In this document: piece by piece, positions 8,288-17,414 of the stretch
Position numbering within the stretch: position 1 is the stretch's first letter
Layout: every line of letters begins with the position of its first letter
From: CBDBBY01 sp965203215
Lineage (GTDB): Bacteria; Pseudomonadota; Alphaproteobacteria; Rhodobacterales; Rhodobacteraceae
Direction of reading: 5' to 3'
Assembly (NCBI GenBank): GCA_965203215.1
Contig: CBDBBY010000001.1
Location: 2,108,001 to 2,172,000, forward strand
DNA length: 64,000 nt
Made by a program: the position numbers and the translations under genes
Notes under the pieces: model-generated
Told to the model about the DNA's origin: nothing
Seen by the model: only the letters and a program-made list of their open reading frames with translations
Database searches by the model: none

Positions 8288-9489
8288 ACGACATCAGCCT
8301 GAGAAAGAAATACCTCGCAAAATGGCGTTCGAACGAGACCGTCAACGCGGTCTTGGATGGAGTGCAGGAACTCGGCAAGAAAATCTATTTCGTCGGCGGG
8401 TGCGTCCGCAACGAATTGCTTGGAAAAAATGTCGAGGAAACGGACATGGATTTCGCCACGACCGCCGAACCTGATGAAGTAATCGCTCTTGCCGAGGTGA
8501 AGGGTTGGGATGTTCAGACCCCCGGCAAGCTGTTCGGCACTGTCATGGTCATTGTGGACGGAACGCCATTCGATGTGACGACGTTCCGCAAGGACCTCAA
8601 AACCTTCGGCAGGCATGCCGATGTGGAATATTCTGAAGACATTGTCGAAGACGCGAAAAGACGCGACTTCACAATGAACGCGCTTTACGTGGACCAGAAC
8701 GGAATCTTGATAGACCCGTTGAATGGGCGGCACGATTTGCGCGACGGAATTGTGCGCTTCATCGGGAACGCCGACGAACGGATTCGAGAAGATTACCTGA
8801 GGATGCTCAGGTACTTCCGAATGCACGCCCACTATTCGAAAGACAAGGAGACGTTCGATGACGCTGCGTTGGAAGCCATCAAATCATGCGCTCAATATGT
8901 CGTTGTGCTTACGAAGGAGAGAATTGGAAGGGAGATCCGAAGACTGCTCGAAGCGGACGATCCGTCCCGCTGCCTGATCAAGATGGAAGAGGTCGGACTT
9001 CTGCAGGAGCTCCTTCCCGGTTCAAGTACGGATGCGGTCGGCCAATTGGGGAAAATTCAATCTAAACTGGGAAAAAAGGCATCTCCTTCGGCATGGCTGG
9101 CCTTGATGCGGACTCGCGACGCCGCCGAAGAACTGCGACTGAGCCGACCGGAAGAAAAGAGAATCAAGCAGATCAGCGAACATTCCGCCTCGACGGAAAC
9201 GGCAGCAGCGCTGGCGAGCAGGCTCGGCGAGGACCCTGCGATCGACATCGTGCTGACGCGCGCGGCCATTCGAAACGAAATCCCGGAAAGCGAAGTCCTC
9301 AAAACCGCAAAACGCGCCGCGAGCGCGAATTTCCCGATCAAGGCGCAGGATCTCATGCCGGATTTTGTTGGACCCGAATTGGGTGCGGAGCTGGAGCGGC
9401 TGCGGAGTCGCTGGGTGGAGTCCGATTTCCGAATGGAGCGGAGCGAACTCCTCGGAATTGTCGGCAAGCCCGAGGTTCATACAGATTGA
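8284..9489 (+). CDS. cca: CCA tRNA nucleotidyltransferase
   Basis: Adds or repairs the 3' CCA end of tRNAs from CTP and ATP. The class II nucleotidyltransferase head shows YFVGGCVRNELLG and the metal-binding pair in ETDMDFATTAEP (D-x-D), then the RRDFTMNALY and RIREDYLRMLRYFR segments that bind nucleotide and primer. 401 residues. The start is a GTG overlapping the stop of the Nudix gene by 4 bases; no ATG lies in frame close enough to keep the head domain complete apart from one 51 bases upstream inside the Nudix gene. Confidence 0.94.
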   Translation: MNDISLRKKYLAKWRSNETVNAVLDGVQELGKKIYFVGGCVRNELLGKNVEETDMDFATTAEPDEVIALAEVKGWDVQTPGKLFGTVMVIVDGTPFDVTTFRKDLKTFGRHADVEYSEDIVEDAKRRDFTMNALYVDQNGILIDPLNGRHDLRDGIVRFIGNADERIREDYLRMLRYFRMHAHYSKDKETFDDAALEAIKSCAQYVVVLTKERIGREIRRLLEADDPSRCLIKMEEVGLLQELLPGSSTDAVGQLGKIQSKLGKKASPSAWLALMRTRDAAEELRLSRPEEKRIKQISEHSASTETAAALASRLGEDPAIDIVLTRAAIRNEIPESEVLKTAKRAASANFPIKAQDLMPDFVGPELGAELERLRSRWVESDFRMERSELLGIVGKPEVHTD

Positions 9490-9768
9490 AACGCCTATTG
9501 CGCCGGCCGACTTGCCGGGATTGCCTGCAGCACCGCGCCGCTTCGCGTTGACTGACAGCTGGACGCGCTCAGCCAGTTGCGGGGAAAGCGGGCAGCGGCG
9601 CATGCGAAACCTTGCCGGCAGTGATCCGATTCATCCCGCAATGGCGGAATTCAATTCCCAGTTTATAATGACGGCATGTCGATGGCGAAGGCATGCGAAT
9701 TCAATCGCCGAGTCCGCGACCAGCCGGGCAGCCGCCAACCGACTTCCGCATAAGAGGTGCTTGCTCCT

Positions 9769-11601
9769 GTGAAGTTTCCGAAGCTTGTAGATGCGTATGC
9801 AAGGGCGTCCGGACCGCCGCCCAGCTCCCTTTGGCGTTTCTTCGCATGGTGCCTGCGCGGCTCGTTTCTGCTCATCGCGGTCGGGTGCGCGGTGTCAATC
9901 CTCGCCGGTGCGCTGGAAGTCGTCTCAGTTCTTCTCCTCGGGCTTGTGATCGACGCCGCTCTGGCGTCGGGACAGGACCGGCTGTTTTCCGAAAACGGCG
10001 CGCTGCTTATCGGCTCGGTTCTGTTCTTTCTTGCGGCGCGGCCGATCGCATTCGGGGCAAGCTCCGCCATTTCGACGATCCTCATCGCTCCGAACATAAA
10101 CGCGCAAGTGCTTTCTCGGCTTCACAGGCACACGCTTGAGCAGGCCGTTTCATTCTTCGACGACGATTTCGCAGGGCGAATTTCGCAAAAGCAGCTTCAG
10201 GCCTCGCGCGCGATTTCGGATACGGTTGTCGAATTCGTCAATGTCGTTTCGTTCGCGCTTGCGTCTCTGATCGCGTCGGTCGCGCTCCTTGCGGCCATCG
10301 ATGCTGGAGTGGCGGTCGTGCTCGCGTTCTGGCTGGTCCTTTATTTCGCATTCATCCGCTGGTTTCTTCCGCGAATTCGCGGGCGCTCGATGGACCGCGC
10401 CGGCGCGCGTTCGATGCTTTCGGGGCAGATCGTCGATACCGTAACGAACATTCGCACGGTGAAACTGTTCGCGCACAGCCGGCATGAAGACAGCGTGGCG
10501 CTGGACGCCTTGGAGAGGTTCAGGCTCCGGGCGCTGGAATTCGGCAAGGTTGCGTCGGGATTCCGGTTCACCTTGATGACTCTGTCCGGACTGCTGCCGG
10601 TGATCCTGGTCGGCGGAGCGTTGATACTTTGGACTCAGGGCGCGGCCACGGCGGGCGATATCGCGGCGACGGGAGGCGTCGCGATAAGGATCGCGCAGAT
10701 GTCCGGCTGGGTGAGCTTCGTCCTGATGGCCATCTATTCGAACATCGGCGAAGCCGAAGACGGGATGCGGACCTTGGCCGTGCCGCATCGCATGGCGGAC
10801 GCTCCGGGAGCCATCGAGTTGCCCAAGGTTGCCGGTCAAATCAGATTCGAAAATGTCTCGTTCGAGTACGAGGAGCGCAAGGGCGCGCTTTCAGAAGTCG
10901 ATCTCGACGTTCGGCCGTACGAGCATGTCGGGCTTGTCGGCGCATCCGGCGCGGGCAAATCCACGCTCGCTGCACTGCTGATGCGCCTTTATGATCCAGA
11001 CAAAGGCTGCATCCGAATCGACGGATATGATCTGCGCGAGGTCACGCAGGACAGCCTGAGGCGCCAGATCAGCATGGTCACCCAAGACACTGCCATGTTC
11101 AACAGATCAGCAATGGAGAACATTGCATACGGGAAGCCGGATGCGATCAGCGCGGAAGTGATCGCCGCGTCCCGGAAGGCCGAAGCTCACGAATTCATTC
11201 TGCAGCTGCGAGACCAGCAAGGCCGAACCGGCTACGAGGCGCATCTGGGCGAGCGCGGCGTCAAGCTGTCCGGCGGGCAGCGCCAGCGGATCGCGCTCGC
11301 AAGGGCGGTGCTCAAGGACGCGCCGATACTGGTGCTGGACGAAGCGACTTCAGCATTGGATTCGACGGTCGAGGCGTCCATTCAGAACGCATTGCGCAAG
11401 TTCATGGAGAACAAGACGGTGATAGCTATCGCCCATCGTCTTTCAACGATCCTGTGGATGGACCGCATCGTTGTTCTGGACGACGGCAGGATCGTCGAAC
11501 AGGGATCGCACGACGAGCTGCTGGCCAAAGGCGGCGTGTTCACAGAGCATTGGGAAAAGCAGCTTGGCGGATTCATCGGATTGGACCACGCTGCCGAATA
11601 G
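9769..11601 (+). CDS. ABC transporter, fused permease and ATPase (exporter type)
   Basis: A half-transporter of about 610 residues that should work as a homodimer in the inner membrane. Six hydrophobic segments lie in roughly the first 310 residues, then a nucleotide-binding domain: Walker A GASGAGKST, Q-loop near SMVTQDTAMF, signature LSGGQ, Walker B ILVLDEATSAL and switch histidine AHRLST. The substrate cannot be told; relatives include lipid and multidrug exporters. There is a GTG at 9757 and another at 9769; AGAGG overlaps the first and sits 8-10 bases before the second, which I prefer. It ends just short of the oppositely oriented dgoA. Confidence 0.9.
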   Translation: MKFPKLVDAYARASGPPPSSLWRFFAWCLRGSFLLIAVGCAVSILAGALEVVSVLLLGLVIDAALASGQDRLFSENGALLIGSVLFFLAARPIAFGASSAISTILIAPNINAQVLSRLHRHTLEQAVSFFDDDFAGRISQKQLQASRAISDTVVEFVNVVSFALASLIASVALLAAIDAGVAVVLAFWLVLYFAFIRWFLPRIRGRSMDRAGARSMLSGQIVDTVTNIRTVKLFAHSRHEDSVALDALERFRLRALEFGKVASGFRFTLMTLSGLLPVILVGGALILWTQGAATAGDIAATGGVAIRIAQMSGWVSFVLMAIYSNIGEAEDGMRTLAVPHRMADAPGAIELPKVAGQIRFENVSFEYEERKGALSEVDLDVRPYEHVGLVGASGAGKSTLAALLMRLYDPDKGCIRIDGYDLREVTQDSLRRQISMVTQDTAMFNRSAMENIAYGKPDAISAEVIAASRKAEAHEFILQLRDQQGRTGYEAHLGERGVKLSGGQRQRIALARAVLKDAPILVLDEATSALDSTVEASIQNALRKFMENKTVIAIAHRLSTILWMDRIVVLDDGRIVEQGSHDELLAKGGVFTEHWEKQLGGFIGLDHAAE

Positions 11602-11625
11602 AACGGAAACAGCCCTGCCGACAAA

Positions 11626-12258
11626 TCAATCCGCTTGGCGCCAACTTCCGTGGGCCTTTGAAGCGGCTTCATCGAAAGCAGCGACGATCTTCCTCGCGGC
11701 ACGTGCCACATCCTCTGCTCTTGCTCCCGGTTTGTAGAGAGAAGAGCCGAAGCCGAAACCGCTTATGCCGGCGGCGAGCGAACCGGCGAAAGTTTCTGTT
11801 CCGACGCCGCCAACCGCATATGTTTCGACATCCGGCGGAAGAACGGCCTTGATCGCGGCAAGCCCCGAATCCGCCAGCAAAAAATACGGGAACAATTTGA
11901 TTGCATCCGCGCCGCTGCGGATCGCGGCAAAGCACTCGGTCGGCGTCATGCAGCCCGGAATCGAAATCATGCCGCGGGACTTCGCGGCGGAAATCACCTC
12001 CGGATTGCAGTCGGGCGAAACGCAGAGCCCTCCCCCTGCTGACGACAGGTCTTTCACCTGTTCGACGCAGGTCACTGTGCCGCCGCCGACCAACGCCTGA
12101 TCCCCGAACCTGTCCGAAATCGCCTCAATGCTGCGAAACGGTTCGGGCGAGTTCATCGGCACTTCAATCTTGAGAATCCCCGCCTCGACCAGCGCACCGG
12201 CGATGCCCGGCGCTTCGGAAGGCCTGATTCCGCGCAAAATCGCGATCAGGTTTCTCAT
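11626..12258 (-). CDS. dgoA: 2-dehydro-3-deoxy-6-phosphogalactonate aldolase
   Basis: Splits 2-keto-3-deoxy-6-phosphogalactonate to pyruvate and glyceraldehyde 3-phosphate in the De Ley-Doudoroff galactose pathway. Class I KDPG/KDPGal aldolase fold: RNLIAILRGIRP at the start, the catalytic glutamate segment KIEVPMNSPEP, GGGTV, and the Schiff-base lysine in DAIKLFPY (residue about 126). 210 residues, normal. Its start overlaps the stop of dgoK by four bases, and the pairing of the two genes settles the KDPGal rather than KDPG reading. Confidence 0.93.
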   Translation of the reverse strand: MRNLIAILRGIRPSEAPGIAGALVEAGILKIEVPMNSPEPFRSIEAISDRFGDQALVGGGTVTCVEQVKDLSSAGGGLCVSPDCNPEVISAAKSRGMISIPGCMTPTECFAAIRSGADAIKLFPYFLLADSGLAAIKAVLPPDVETYAVGGVGTETFAGSLAAGISGFGFGSSLYKPGARAEDVARAARKIVAAFDEAASKAHGSWRQAD

Positions 12259-13172
12259 GGCGCACCATCCGCTTCAAAATAGCTCTTCGCGACACGGAGC
12301 CCTGCGAGCGTCAGTTCAGGCGTGTCGGGCGTTTCCGTCTGCACTCCGAGCCTGTTCAACGCGAGGCCGTAGAACTTGGACAAGCTTCGCTCTCCGATCA
12401 GCGCGACGCGGTGATCGGTCCAGTATGATTTTGCAGCGCCGACTTCGGCGGCGATCAATGACGCTGAAAGTTTTGCCCGCAGCACTTCCGGCGGCGTTTC
12501 AAACAGCAAGTCCTCCGCCCTCAGCGAAAACATGGCCGCCAATGGCGCGCCGTAGGAACCGATCAAGCGATCCAATTCATTTTCGAATGCCTCGCGGTCA
12601 ATATTCTCCGAGTCCAGCGAATGTCTGAGCACCGAGCGATTCTGAAGAAGAGAAAACAATTCACCGCTGATGAAGGATTTGAACCGGGTCACCCGCCCCT
12701 CGGATATCTCGACCCATTTGGTGTGGGTGCCCGGCATGCACGCGACGCCGTTGAACCCGGGCCGTTCCGCAAGAAGGCCTGCGATCTGGGTTTCTTCGCC
12801 CCGAATGACGTCGGGCGGCTCCGATTGGCAAAGGCCGCCGGCGATGCGGACGGCGATCCTGCGGTCAGTGGTCGGAGCAGTCGTAAAAGAGTCGGGCGAA
12901 AGCGGCTCACACGGAACCTTCGCATATGGAGCTTCTATCCAACCTTGGCGAGCTCCCACCATGCCACACGCAAAGATCGGCATGGTTCGGTCATTAGAAA
13001 GCCAGCCGCCGATCAATTCCAAAAGTGCGGATTCGAACTCGCTTGGTTCAAGTTTGGCCATGCCCCTCGCGGATGAGGCTTGCGCAAAAGGCCGCTCGGA
13101 CTCGTCGAACGCCCACGCCCTGACGTTGGACGTGCCCCAATCAACCGCGATCCATTCAGCTTCTCGGGTCAA
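12255..13172 (-). CDS. dgoK: 2-dehydro-3-deoxygalactonokinase
   Basis: Phosphorylates 2-keto-3-deoxygalactonate with ATP, making the substrate for the overlapping dgoA. The N-terminal phosphate-binding segment is WIAVDWGTSNVRAW; CGMVGARQGW and GVACMPGTHTKWV are DgoK signatures. 305 residues. The only sensible start is a TTG at 13172; any later start would cut into the first strand. The two-gene operon lacks the dehydratase and dehydrogenase of the pathway here. Confidence 0.93.
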   Translation of the reverse strand: MTREAEWIAVDWGTSNVRAWAFDESERPFAQASSARGMAKLEPSEFESALLELIGGWLSNDRTMPIFACGMVGARQGWIEAPYAKVPCEPLSPDSFTTAPTTDRRIAVRIAGGLCQSEPPDVIRGEETQIAGLLAERPGFNGVACMPGTHTKWVEISEGRVTRFKSFISGELFSLLQNRSVLRHSLDSENIDREAFENELDRLIGSYGAPLAAMFSLRAEDLLFETPPEVLRAKLSASLIAAEVGAAKSYWTDHRVALIGERSLSKFYGLALNRLGVQTETPDTPELTLAGLRVAKSYFEADGAP

Positions 13173-13695
13173 TCTTGATTCGCCTTGCAGGTGTTTCTCT
13201 GATCCCGTGCGCGCCCGAATCCTGTCAGCCGCTCAAGCGACTGCCGGGAGCAAAAGTTTGGTTTTAGGCAGGATCGAGAAATCAAATCATCGACCCGCGC
13301 AAAAAATCGCTTGAACGAAATTGGCATGGAGCATGCCCCTACCCTCGCGACGGACATGAATTCAAGCGGTTTTTCAATGATGCTCAAGAGCTGATCAGAT
13401 GATGAGCCGCGTCCCGACATTTGACGAATGTATTGCACGTCTCCGACAACGGCACGGACAACGTCCGCAGAGACGCGTGCTGATCGCAGCCGATTGGCGA
13501 ATTGCCTGCGTCCGAACTCGAAGCGAATGAAGTAAATGCTTCTTTGCTCGGCAGCACCCCTCAAGCGCGGATACCGCTGCCCGGCTTAACTTGAGAATTC
13601 GCCGCAACGGTCCGAACGCCGGTTCGTCCGGCCGGAACATCCGAATGCGCCCGCCGCGCCGCGGACAAATCGATCAATACAGCGCGTCCGCCACC
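13173..13695. other. Intergenic stretch, no supported gene
   Basis: About 520 bases between dgoK and ispA. A 131-codon minus-strand frame (13,169-13,564) has a stop overlapping the dgoK TTG start, but its codon use is unlike the neighbours, it has no family pattern and no convincing ribosome binding site. Promoters for the dgoKA operon must lie here, but I cannot single one out. Confidence 0.35.
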
Positions 13696-14595
13696 TCAGC
13701 GCCGGCGATCAATCGCGTATCTTGCGGCTTGCCGCAACACCTCCGCTTTGTCGCCGAACGATTCCAAAGCCGAAATTGCCGTTCGGACCAGCTCTTCCGC
13801 ACGTTGCGACGCTCCCTGAACTCCCAGCGCGGAAACAAATGTCGCCTTGTTCGCTTGAGCGTCCTTTCGCAAAGGCTTGCCGACCTCGGACGGATCCCCG
13901 AACGCATCGAGCAGATCGTCGGCGATCTGATAGGCCGATCCGACGGCTTCAGCATACTTCGACAACGGTTCCGGATCGCAGTCGGCGAGAATCGGACCGG
14001 CTTGACAGGACCAGGAAATCAATTTGCCGGTCTTGTGGTCCTGCAGTTCGGAAATCTGTTCCAAGCTCCAAGAATCGCCGCTTGTTTCCGCTTCCAAGTC
14101 CATCGCTTGGCCGAAAGCCATTCCGGCCGCGCCTGCGGCATGGGCGAGCGTCCGGGCAAGCGCGACTCTGGTCTCGGCATTCGGGCTGGTTCTTTCGTCG
14201 CAAAGAATCTCGAACGACAAAGCTTGCAGCGCGCTTCCCGCCAGCACTGCGGTCGCTTCGTCCCACTTCACATGGACCGTCGGCATCCCCCTGCGAATGT
14301 CGTCGTCATCCATGCACGGCAAGTCGTCATGGACGATTGAATAGGCATGCATGCATTCGATTGAAGCAGCCGCTCGAACCGCCGCTTCTTTCGGACAATC
14401 GAAGAGAGCCGCGCTTTCAAGCACAAAGAAGCCGCGCATCCGCTTGCCGCCGCTGCAAGCGTGACGCATTGCATCCGCCAGCGTGTGGCAGGGCAGTCCG
14501 GCAAAAATGTCGTTCAGACACTCATCAATTCTGACGCAGGCGTCTTCAAGCCTTTTCGAAAACAATGAACTCGAGCTTGCGTTCGAATGGGTCAC
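13696..14595 (-). CDS. ispA: Polyprenyl (farnesyl) diphosphate synthase
   Basis: Condenses isopentenyl diphosphate with allylic diphosphates, most likely to farnesyl diphosphate. Both aspartate-rich motifs are present: HDDLPCMDDDDIRRG (first, D-D-x4-D type) and QIADDLLDAFGD (second), with GGKRMRG before them. About 299 residues. The start is uncertain (GTG at 14,595 or TTG at 14,616). It lies downstream of xseB with about 100 bases between and on the same strand as xseB and the deacetylase gene, an arrangement common in alphaproteobacteria (usually followed by dxs, absent here). Confidence 0.92.
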   Translation of the reverse strand: MTHSNASSSSLFSKRLEDACVRIDECLNDIFAGLPCHTLADAMRHACSGGKRMRGFFVLESAALFDCPKEAAVRAAASIECMHAYSIVHDDLPCMDDDDIRRGMPTVHVKWDEATAVLAGSALQALSFEILCDERTSPNAETRVALARTLAHAAGAAGMAFGQAMDLEAETSGDSWSLEQISELQDHKTGKLISWSCQAGPILADCDPEPLSKYAEAVGSAYQIADDLLDAFGDPSEVGKPLRKDAQANKATFVSALGVQGASQRAEELVRTAISALESFGDKAEVLRQAARYAIDRRR

Positions 14596-14692
14596 GGCGA
14601 CCCGCTGCCGATGCAAGCCCCGCGGGTTGCGCCTTCGCCCAGACGATTTCGCCGCTGCGGCTGTTCAGCCGGCGTTGAGTGGCACTGCCGGA

Positions 14693-14962
14693 TCAGAATG
14701 GGGCCTCCTCGGATCCTGAGTCTGCCTTGAACGGGCTTGCACCGGCCGCTGTGCCGCTTTCGCCGACGGTGATCTGCTCAACTTTCTCCTCCGCCGCCTC
14801 AAGGATTTTTTGGCAATGCCGCTTCAGCTTGTTGCCCCTCTCGAAGAGCTTGATCGATTTTTCCAACGGCGAGTCTCCGGTTTCAAGTTGGCTGGCGATG
14901 CTTTCCAGTTCATTCATCGCATCTTCGAACGACAGCTTTTCGATGTCTTTTGCGTTGTCCAT
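14693..14962 (-). CDS. xseB: Exodeoxyribonuclease VII small subunit
   Basis: Small subunit of the single-strand DNA exonuclease VII. About 89 residues with the family core LSFEDAMNELESIASQLETG, then SLEKSIKLFERG-like DSPLEKSIKLFERGNKLKRH and a coiled-coil end. GGGGAG sits 7 bases before the ATG at 14,962 and only one base before another ATG at 14,968, so the former is preferred. The second ATG overlaps the stop of the upstream deacetylase gene (ATGA). The large subunit gene xseA is not in the window. Confidence 0.93.
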   Translation of the reverse strand: MDNAKDIEKLSFEDAMNELESIASQLETGDSPLEKSIKLFERGNKLKRHCQKILEAAEEKVEQITVGESGTAAGASPFKADSGSEEAPF

Positions 14963-14964
14963 GG

Positions 14965-15894
14965 TCATCTCCCCATAAGGACTTCAACGTGCGCCGCGAC
15001 TGAATCAGCCAGCGCCTGGAGGTCGTACCCGCCCTCGAGCAACGAAACGACTTTGCCGGAGCAGGTCTTGTCGGCAATGTCGCAGAGCGCGCCGGTCGCC
15101 CAAGCGAAATCGCTCTCATCGAATTCCAGATTTGCCAAGGGATCGCGACGATGCGCGTCGAATCCGGCCGAAATCAACACGAGGTCAGGGTCGTGCGCCT
15201 CGATTTTCGGGAGAATCTCGTCTTCCATCGCCCGCCGGAATTCCCGCCCGCCGCTGCCGGGAGCCAAAGGAACGTTGATGATTTGGCCATGCTTTCCCGT
15301 CTCGGATTTATGGCCCGATCCGGGGTAAGCCGGCATTTGGTGCGTGGATGCGAAAAGGGCGCGCGACTCGCTATAGAGCAAATCGCTCGTGCCGTTTCCA
15401 TGGTGCACGTCGAAATCCATGACGGCGACCCGTTCCAGCCCTGCCGCATCAAGCGCGTATTTTGCGGCGATCGCCAAGTTGCCGAAAAGGCAGAATCCCA
15501 TGGGCCGCGCCGCTTCCGCATGGTGCCCGGGCGGCCGGGTGGCGCAGAATGCATTCCTGAATTCGCCTTTCAGCACGAGATCGACAGCTTTGACGCCCGC
15601 TCCCGCCGCCAGCATCGCCGCCCGAAACGATCCGGTCGACATGTGCGTGTCCAGATCGAGGCTGACCGCGCCGCTCAGCGGAGCAGCGGCGGAAATCTTG
15701 TCGAAGTGGGATTTCGGATGGACCCGCAGAATGTGCTCGACAGCGCATTCGGGCGCCTCCACTCTTGCCAGGTCGCCGAAGGCGGAATCATCCAGCCGCG
15801 ACATAATTGATTCCAATCGGGCGGCGCACTCGGGATGTCCGCGGGGAGTCTCGTGCTTCAAGCAATCCGGATGGGAAATTAGAGCCGTCGCCAT
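14965..15894 (-). CDS. Histone deacetylase family protein
   Basis: A zinc-dependent deacetylase of the AcuC/HDAC superfamily, acting on acetylated lysine or acetylpolyamines. The fold markers are all visible: HPDCLKHETPRGHPE at the start, the catalytic pair in ATRPPGHHAE, the zinc site FDVHHGNGT, a later aspartate in SAGFDAHRRDPL, and LEGGYD near the end. 309 residues, normal. It is the first gene of the deacetylase-xseB-ispA group, a neighbourhood conserved in alphaproteobacteria; its cellular substrate is unknown. Confidence 0.93.
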   Translation of the reverse strand: MATALISHPDCLKHETPRGHPECAARLESIMSRLDDSAFGDLARVEAPECAVEHILRVHPKSHFDKISAAAPLSGAVSLDLDTHMSTGSFRAAMLAAGAGVKAVDLVLKGEFRNAFCATRPPGHHAEAARPMGFCLFGNLAIAAKYALDAAGLERVAVMDFDVHHGNGTSDLLYSESRALFASTHQMPAYPGSGHKSETGKHGQIINVPLAPGSGGREFRRAMEDEILPKIEAHDPDLVLISAGFDAHRRDPLANLEFDESDFAWATGALCDIADKTCSGKVVSLLEGGYDLQALADSVAAHVEVLMGR

Positions 15895-16030
15895 GATGCT
15901 CCATTCGTTGGATGAACCCGCAAACTGCGTGCGGACGAGATCACCTATCCGTTTTGAATGCGGTACGCTACCCCGACTGCGCCGCGTTCGTCCGCAGAGG
16001 GCGCCATCCGAGACAGAATGGTCGCCGGGA

Positions 16031-16741
16031 TCAGTCCGGCACCAGCATGTAGCCTGTTCCCCTGACGGTCGTGAGGAATCGGGGATTGCGAGGGTCGTCT
16101 TCGAATTTGCTCCGCAGTCTGGACACCATGACGTCGATTCCGCGATCCTGGAAATTGAATTCCTTCCCGGTGATCTCTTTTGCCAGCGTCGGTCTCTCCA
16201 CAGGCTTGTTCGGAGTCTTCGCCAAAAGTCTCAGAACGGCGATTTCCGATTGGGTCAGCGGCACGCGCTCCTGCCCGCGCCAAAGTTCGCCCCTTCTCGT
16301 GTCGAACATGTGCGCTCCCAAAGATAGCGAAATCTCCATCGGCTCAACTCGCCTGTCTTTTTCCGAGCGGCGCAGTATCGCTTCAATCCGAAGCAGGAGC
16401 TCTTGGGGATCGAATGGCTTCGGAACATAGTCGTCCGCTCCTGCGGAAAGGCCGTCGATCCGATCGAGCACCTCGCTCTTGGCCGACAGCACGATCACGG
16501 GAGTATCGATCAAATTCCTCAGTCTCGCCGTCAGGCTGATGCCGTCCTCCCCCGGCATCATGACGTCCATGATGATCAGATCGATCTTGAACGTCTTCAG
16601 GACGCGCGCCGCTTGATCCGCGCCGTTCGCGGCGCTGCACCAGAAGCCATTCTTCACAAGATAAGCTTGCAAGACCTCGCGGATTCGCGAATCGTCATCG
16701 ACGATCAAGATGTGCGCGCTGTCCTGGTCCGGCCGCATCAT
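16031..16741 (-). CDS. OmpR-type response regulator (PetR-like)
   Basis: A two-component DNA-binding regulator of 236 residues. The receiver domain has the acidic pocket IVDDDSRIRE, the phospho-acceptor aspartate near residue 59 in IIMDVMMPGEDG, and the conserved lysine in VLSAKSE. The C-terminal winged helix follows, with VMVSRLRSKFEDDP and GTGYML. Its start overlaps the stop of the MarR-type gene by four bases. This pairing with a MarR partner matches petR/petP of Rhodobacter relatives, where it affects cytochrome bc1 expression; the functional transfer is inferred from gene order. No sensor kinase gene is adjacent. Confidence 0.9.
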   Translation of the reverse strand: MMRPDQDSAHILIVDDDSRIREVLQAYLVKNGFWCSAANGADQAARVLKTFKIDLIIMDVMMPGEDGISLTARLRNLIDTPVIVLSAKSEVLDRIDGLSAGADDYVPKPFDPQELLLRIEAILRRSEKDRRVEPMEISLSLGAHMFDTRRGELWRGQERVPLTQSEIAVLRLLAKTPNKPVERPTLAKEITGKEFNFQDRGIDVMVSRLRSKFEDDPRNPRFLTTVRGTGYMLVPD

Positions 16742-17238
16742 TTCCCGGCCTTGAATTCGGAACTCCTGAATTGCGGATCCATCATTTGCTCGAGGACCTT
16801 GCGGAATCCCGCGACGGCTTCCGGGCCGGCAGCGCTGTAAGCATTGCGCATCCGTCGCCGCTGGGCGTCGGACAATTGGCTTTCAAGTTCGACTCCCTTG
16901 CCCGTCAGATGGAGATGGCGGGTCCGGCGATCGCTTGCGCCGACCTCGATCGAAACCAGACCGTCTTCGACGAGCCGCCGGAGGACGCGATTTAGAGACT
17001 GCTTGGAAACGCCCAAAATGGCGATCAGGTCGCTGACGGTCGTTCCCGGGTAGCGGTTGATGAAATGTATCGCCCGATGATGCGCCCTGCCGAAATTGTA
17101 GCGCACGAGGATGTTGTCCGGATCCGCCGTGAATCCCCGGTAGGCGAAGAACATCGCTTCAATCCCTTTCCTCAACTGCTCGTCAGTGAGAAACAGCAAG
17201 TCTGTTCCGCCGGACGCCCTGTTCCCGTAGTCTCTCAT
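16738..17238 (-). CDS. MarR-family transcriptional regulator (PetP-like)
   Basis: A 166-residue winged helix-turn-helix protein. The recognition region is GTTVSDLIAILGVSKQSLNRVLRRLVEDGLVS, preceded by a dimerisation helix with GRAHHRAIHFI. These are features of the PetP branch of MarR proteins. It is cotranscribed with the overlapping response regulator and is divergent from the ilvE-like gene, an order repeated across Rhodobacterales-type genomes. The ligand is unknown. Confidence 0.9.
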   Translation of the reverse strand: MRDYGNRASGGTDLLFLTDEQLRKGIEAMFFAYRGFTADPDNILVRYNFGRAHHRAIHFINRYPGTTVSDLIAILGVSKQSLNRVLRRLVEDGLVSIEVGASDRRTRHLHLTGKGVELESQLSDAQRRRMRNAYSAAGPEAVAGFRKVLEQMMDPQFRSSEFKAGK

Positions 17239-17414
17239 TTGCGCATCCAGCTGAATCCCGTCTTCCGAAGCCGTCGCAGTTTAAGTCAACCTTATTGACA
17301 TTTCAATCGGGCGTCGCTAGCGATCTTCTCGCGTATTGGCGAGCGTGCCCAATACTCGGCGCGCGATACCGTCGCCCGACCGAGCGGGACCGGAGCAAGC
17401 GAAGGAAGACTGGC

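Noticed and set aside
13169..13564. 131-codon minus-strand frame whose stop overlaps the dgoK start
   Set aside because: Codon use is unlike the neighbours, with no family pattern and no ribosome binding site. The overlap is probably chance. Protein homologues in relatives would change this.
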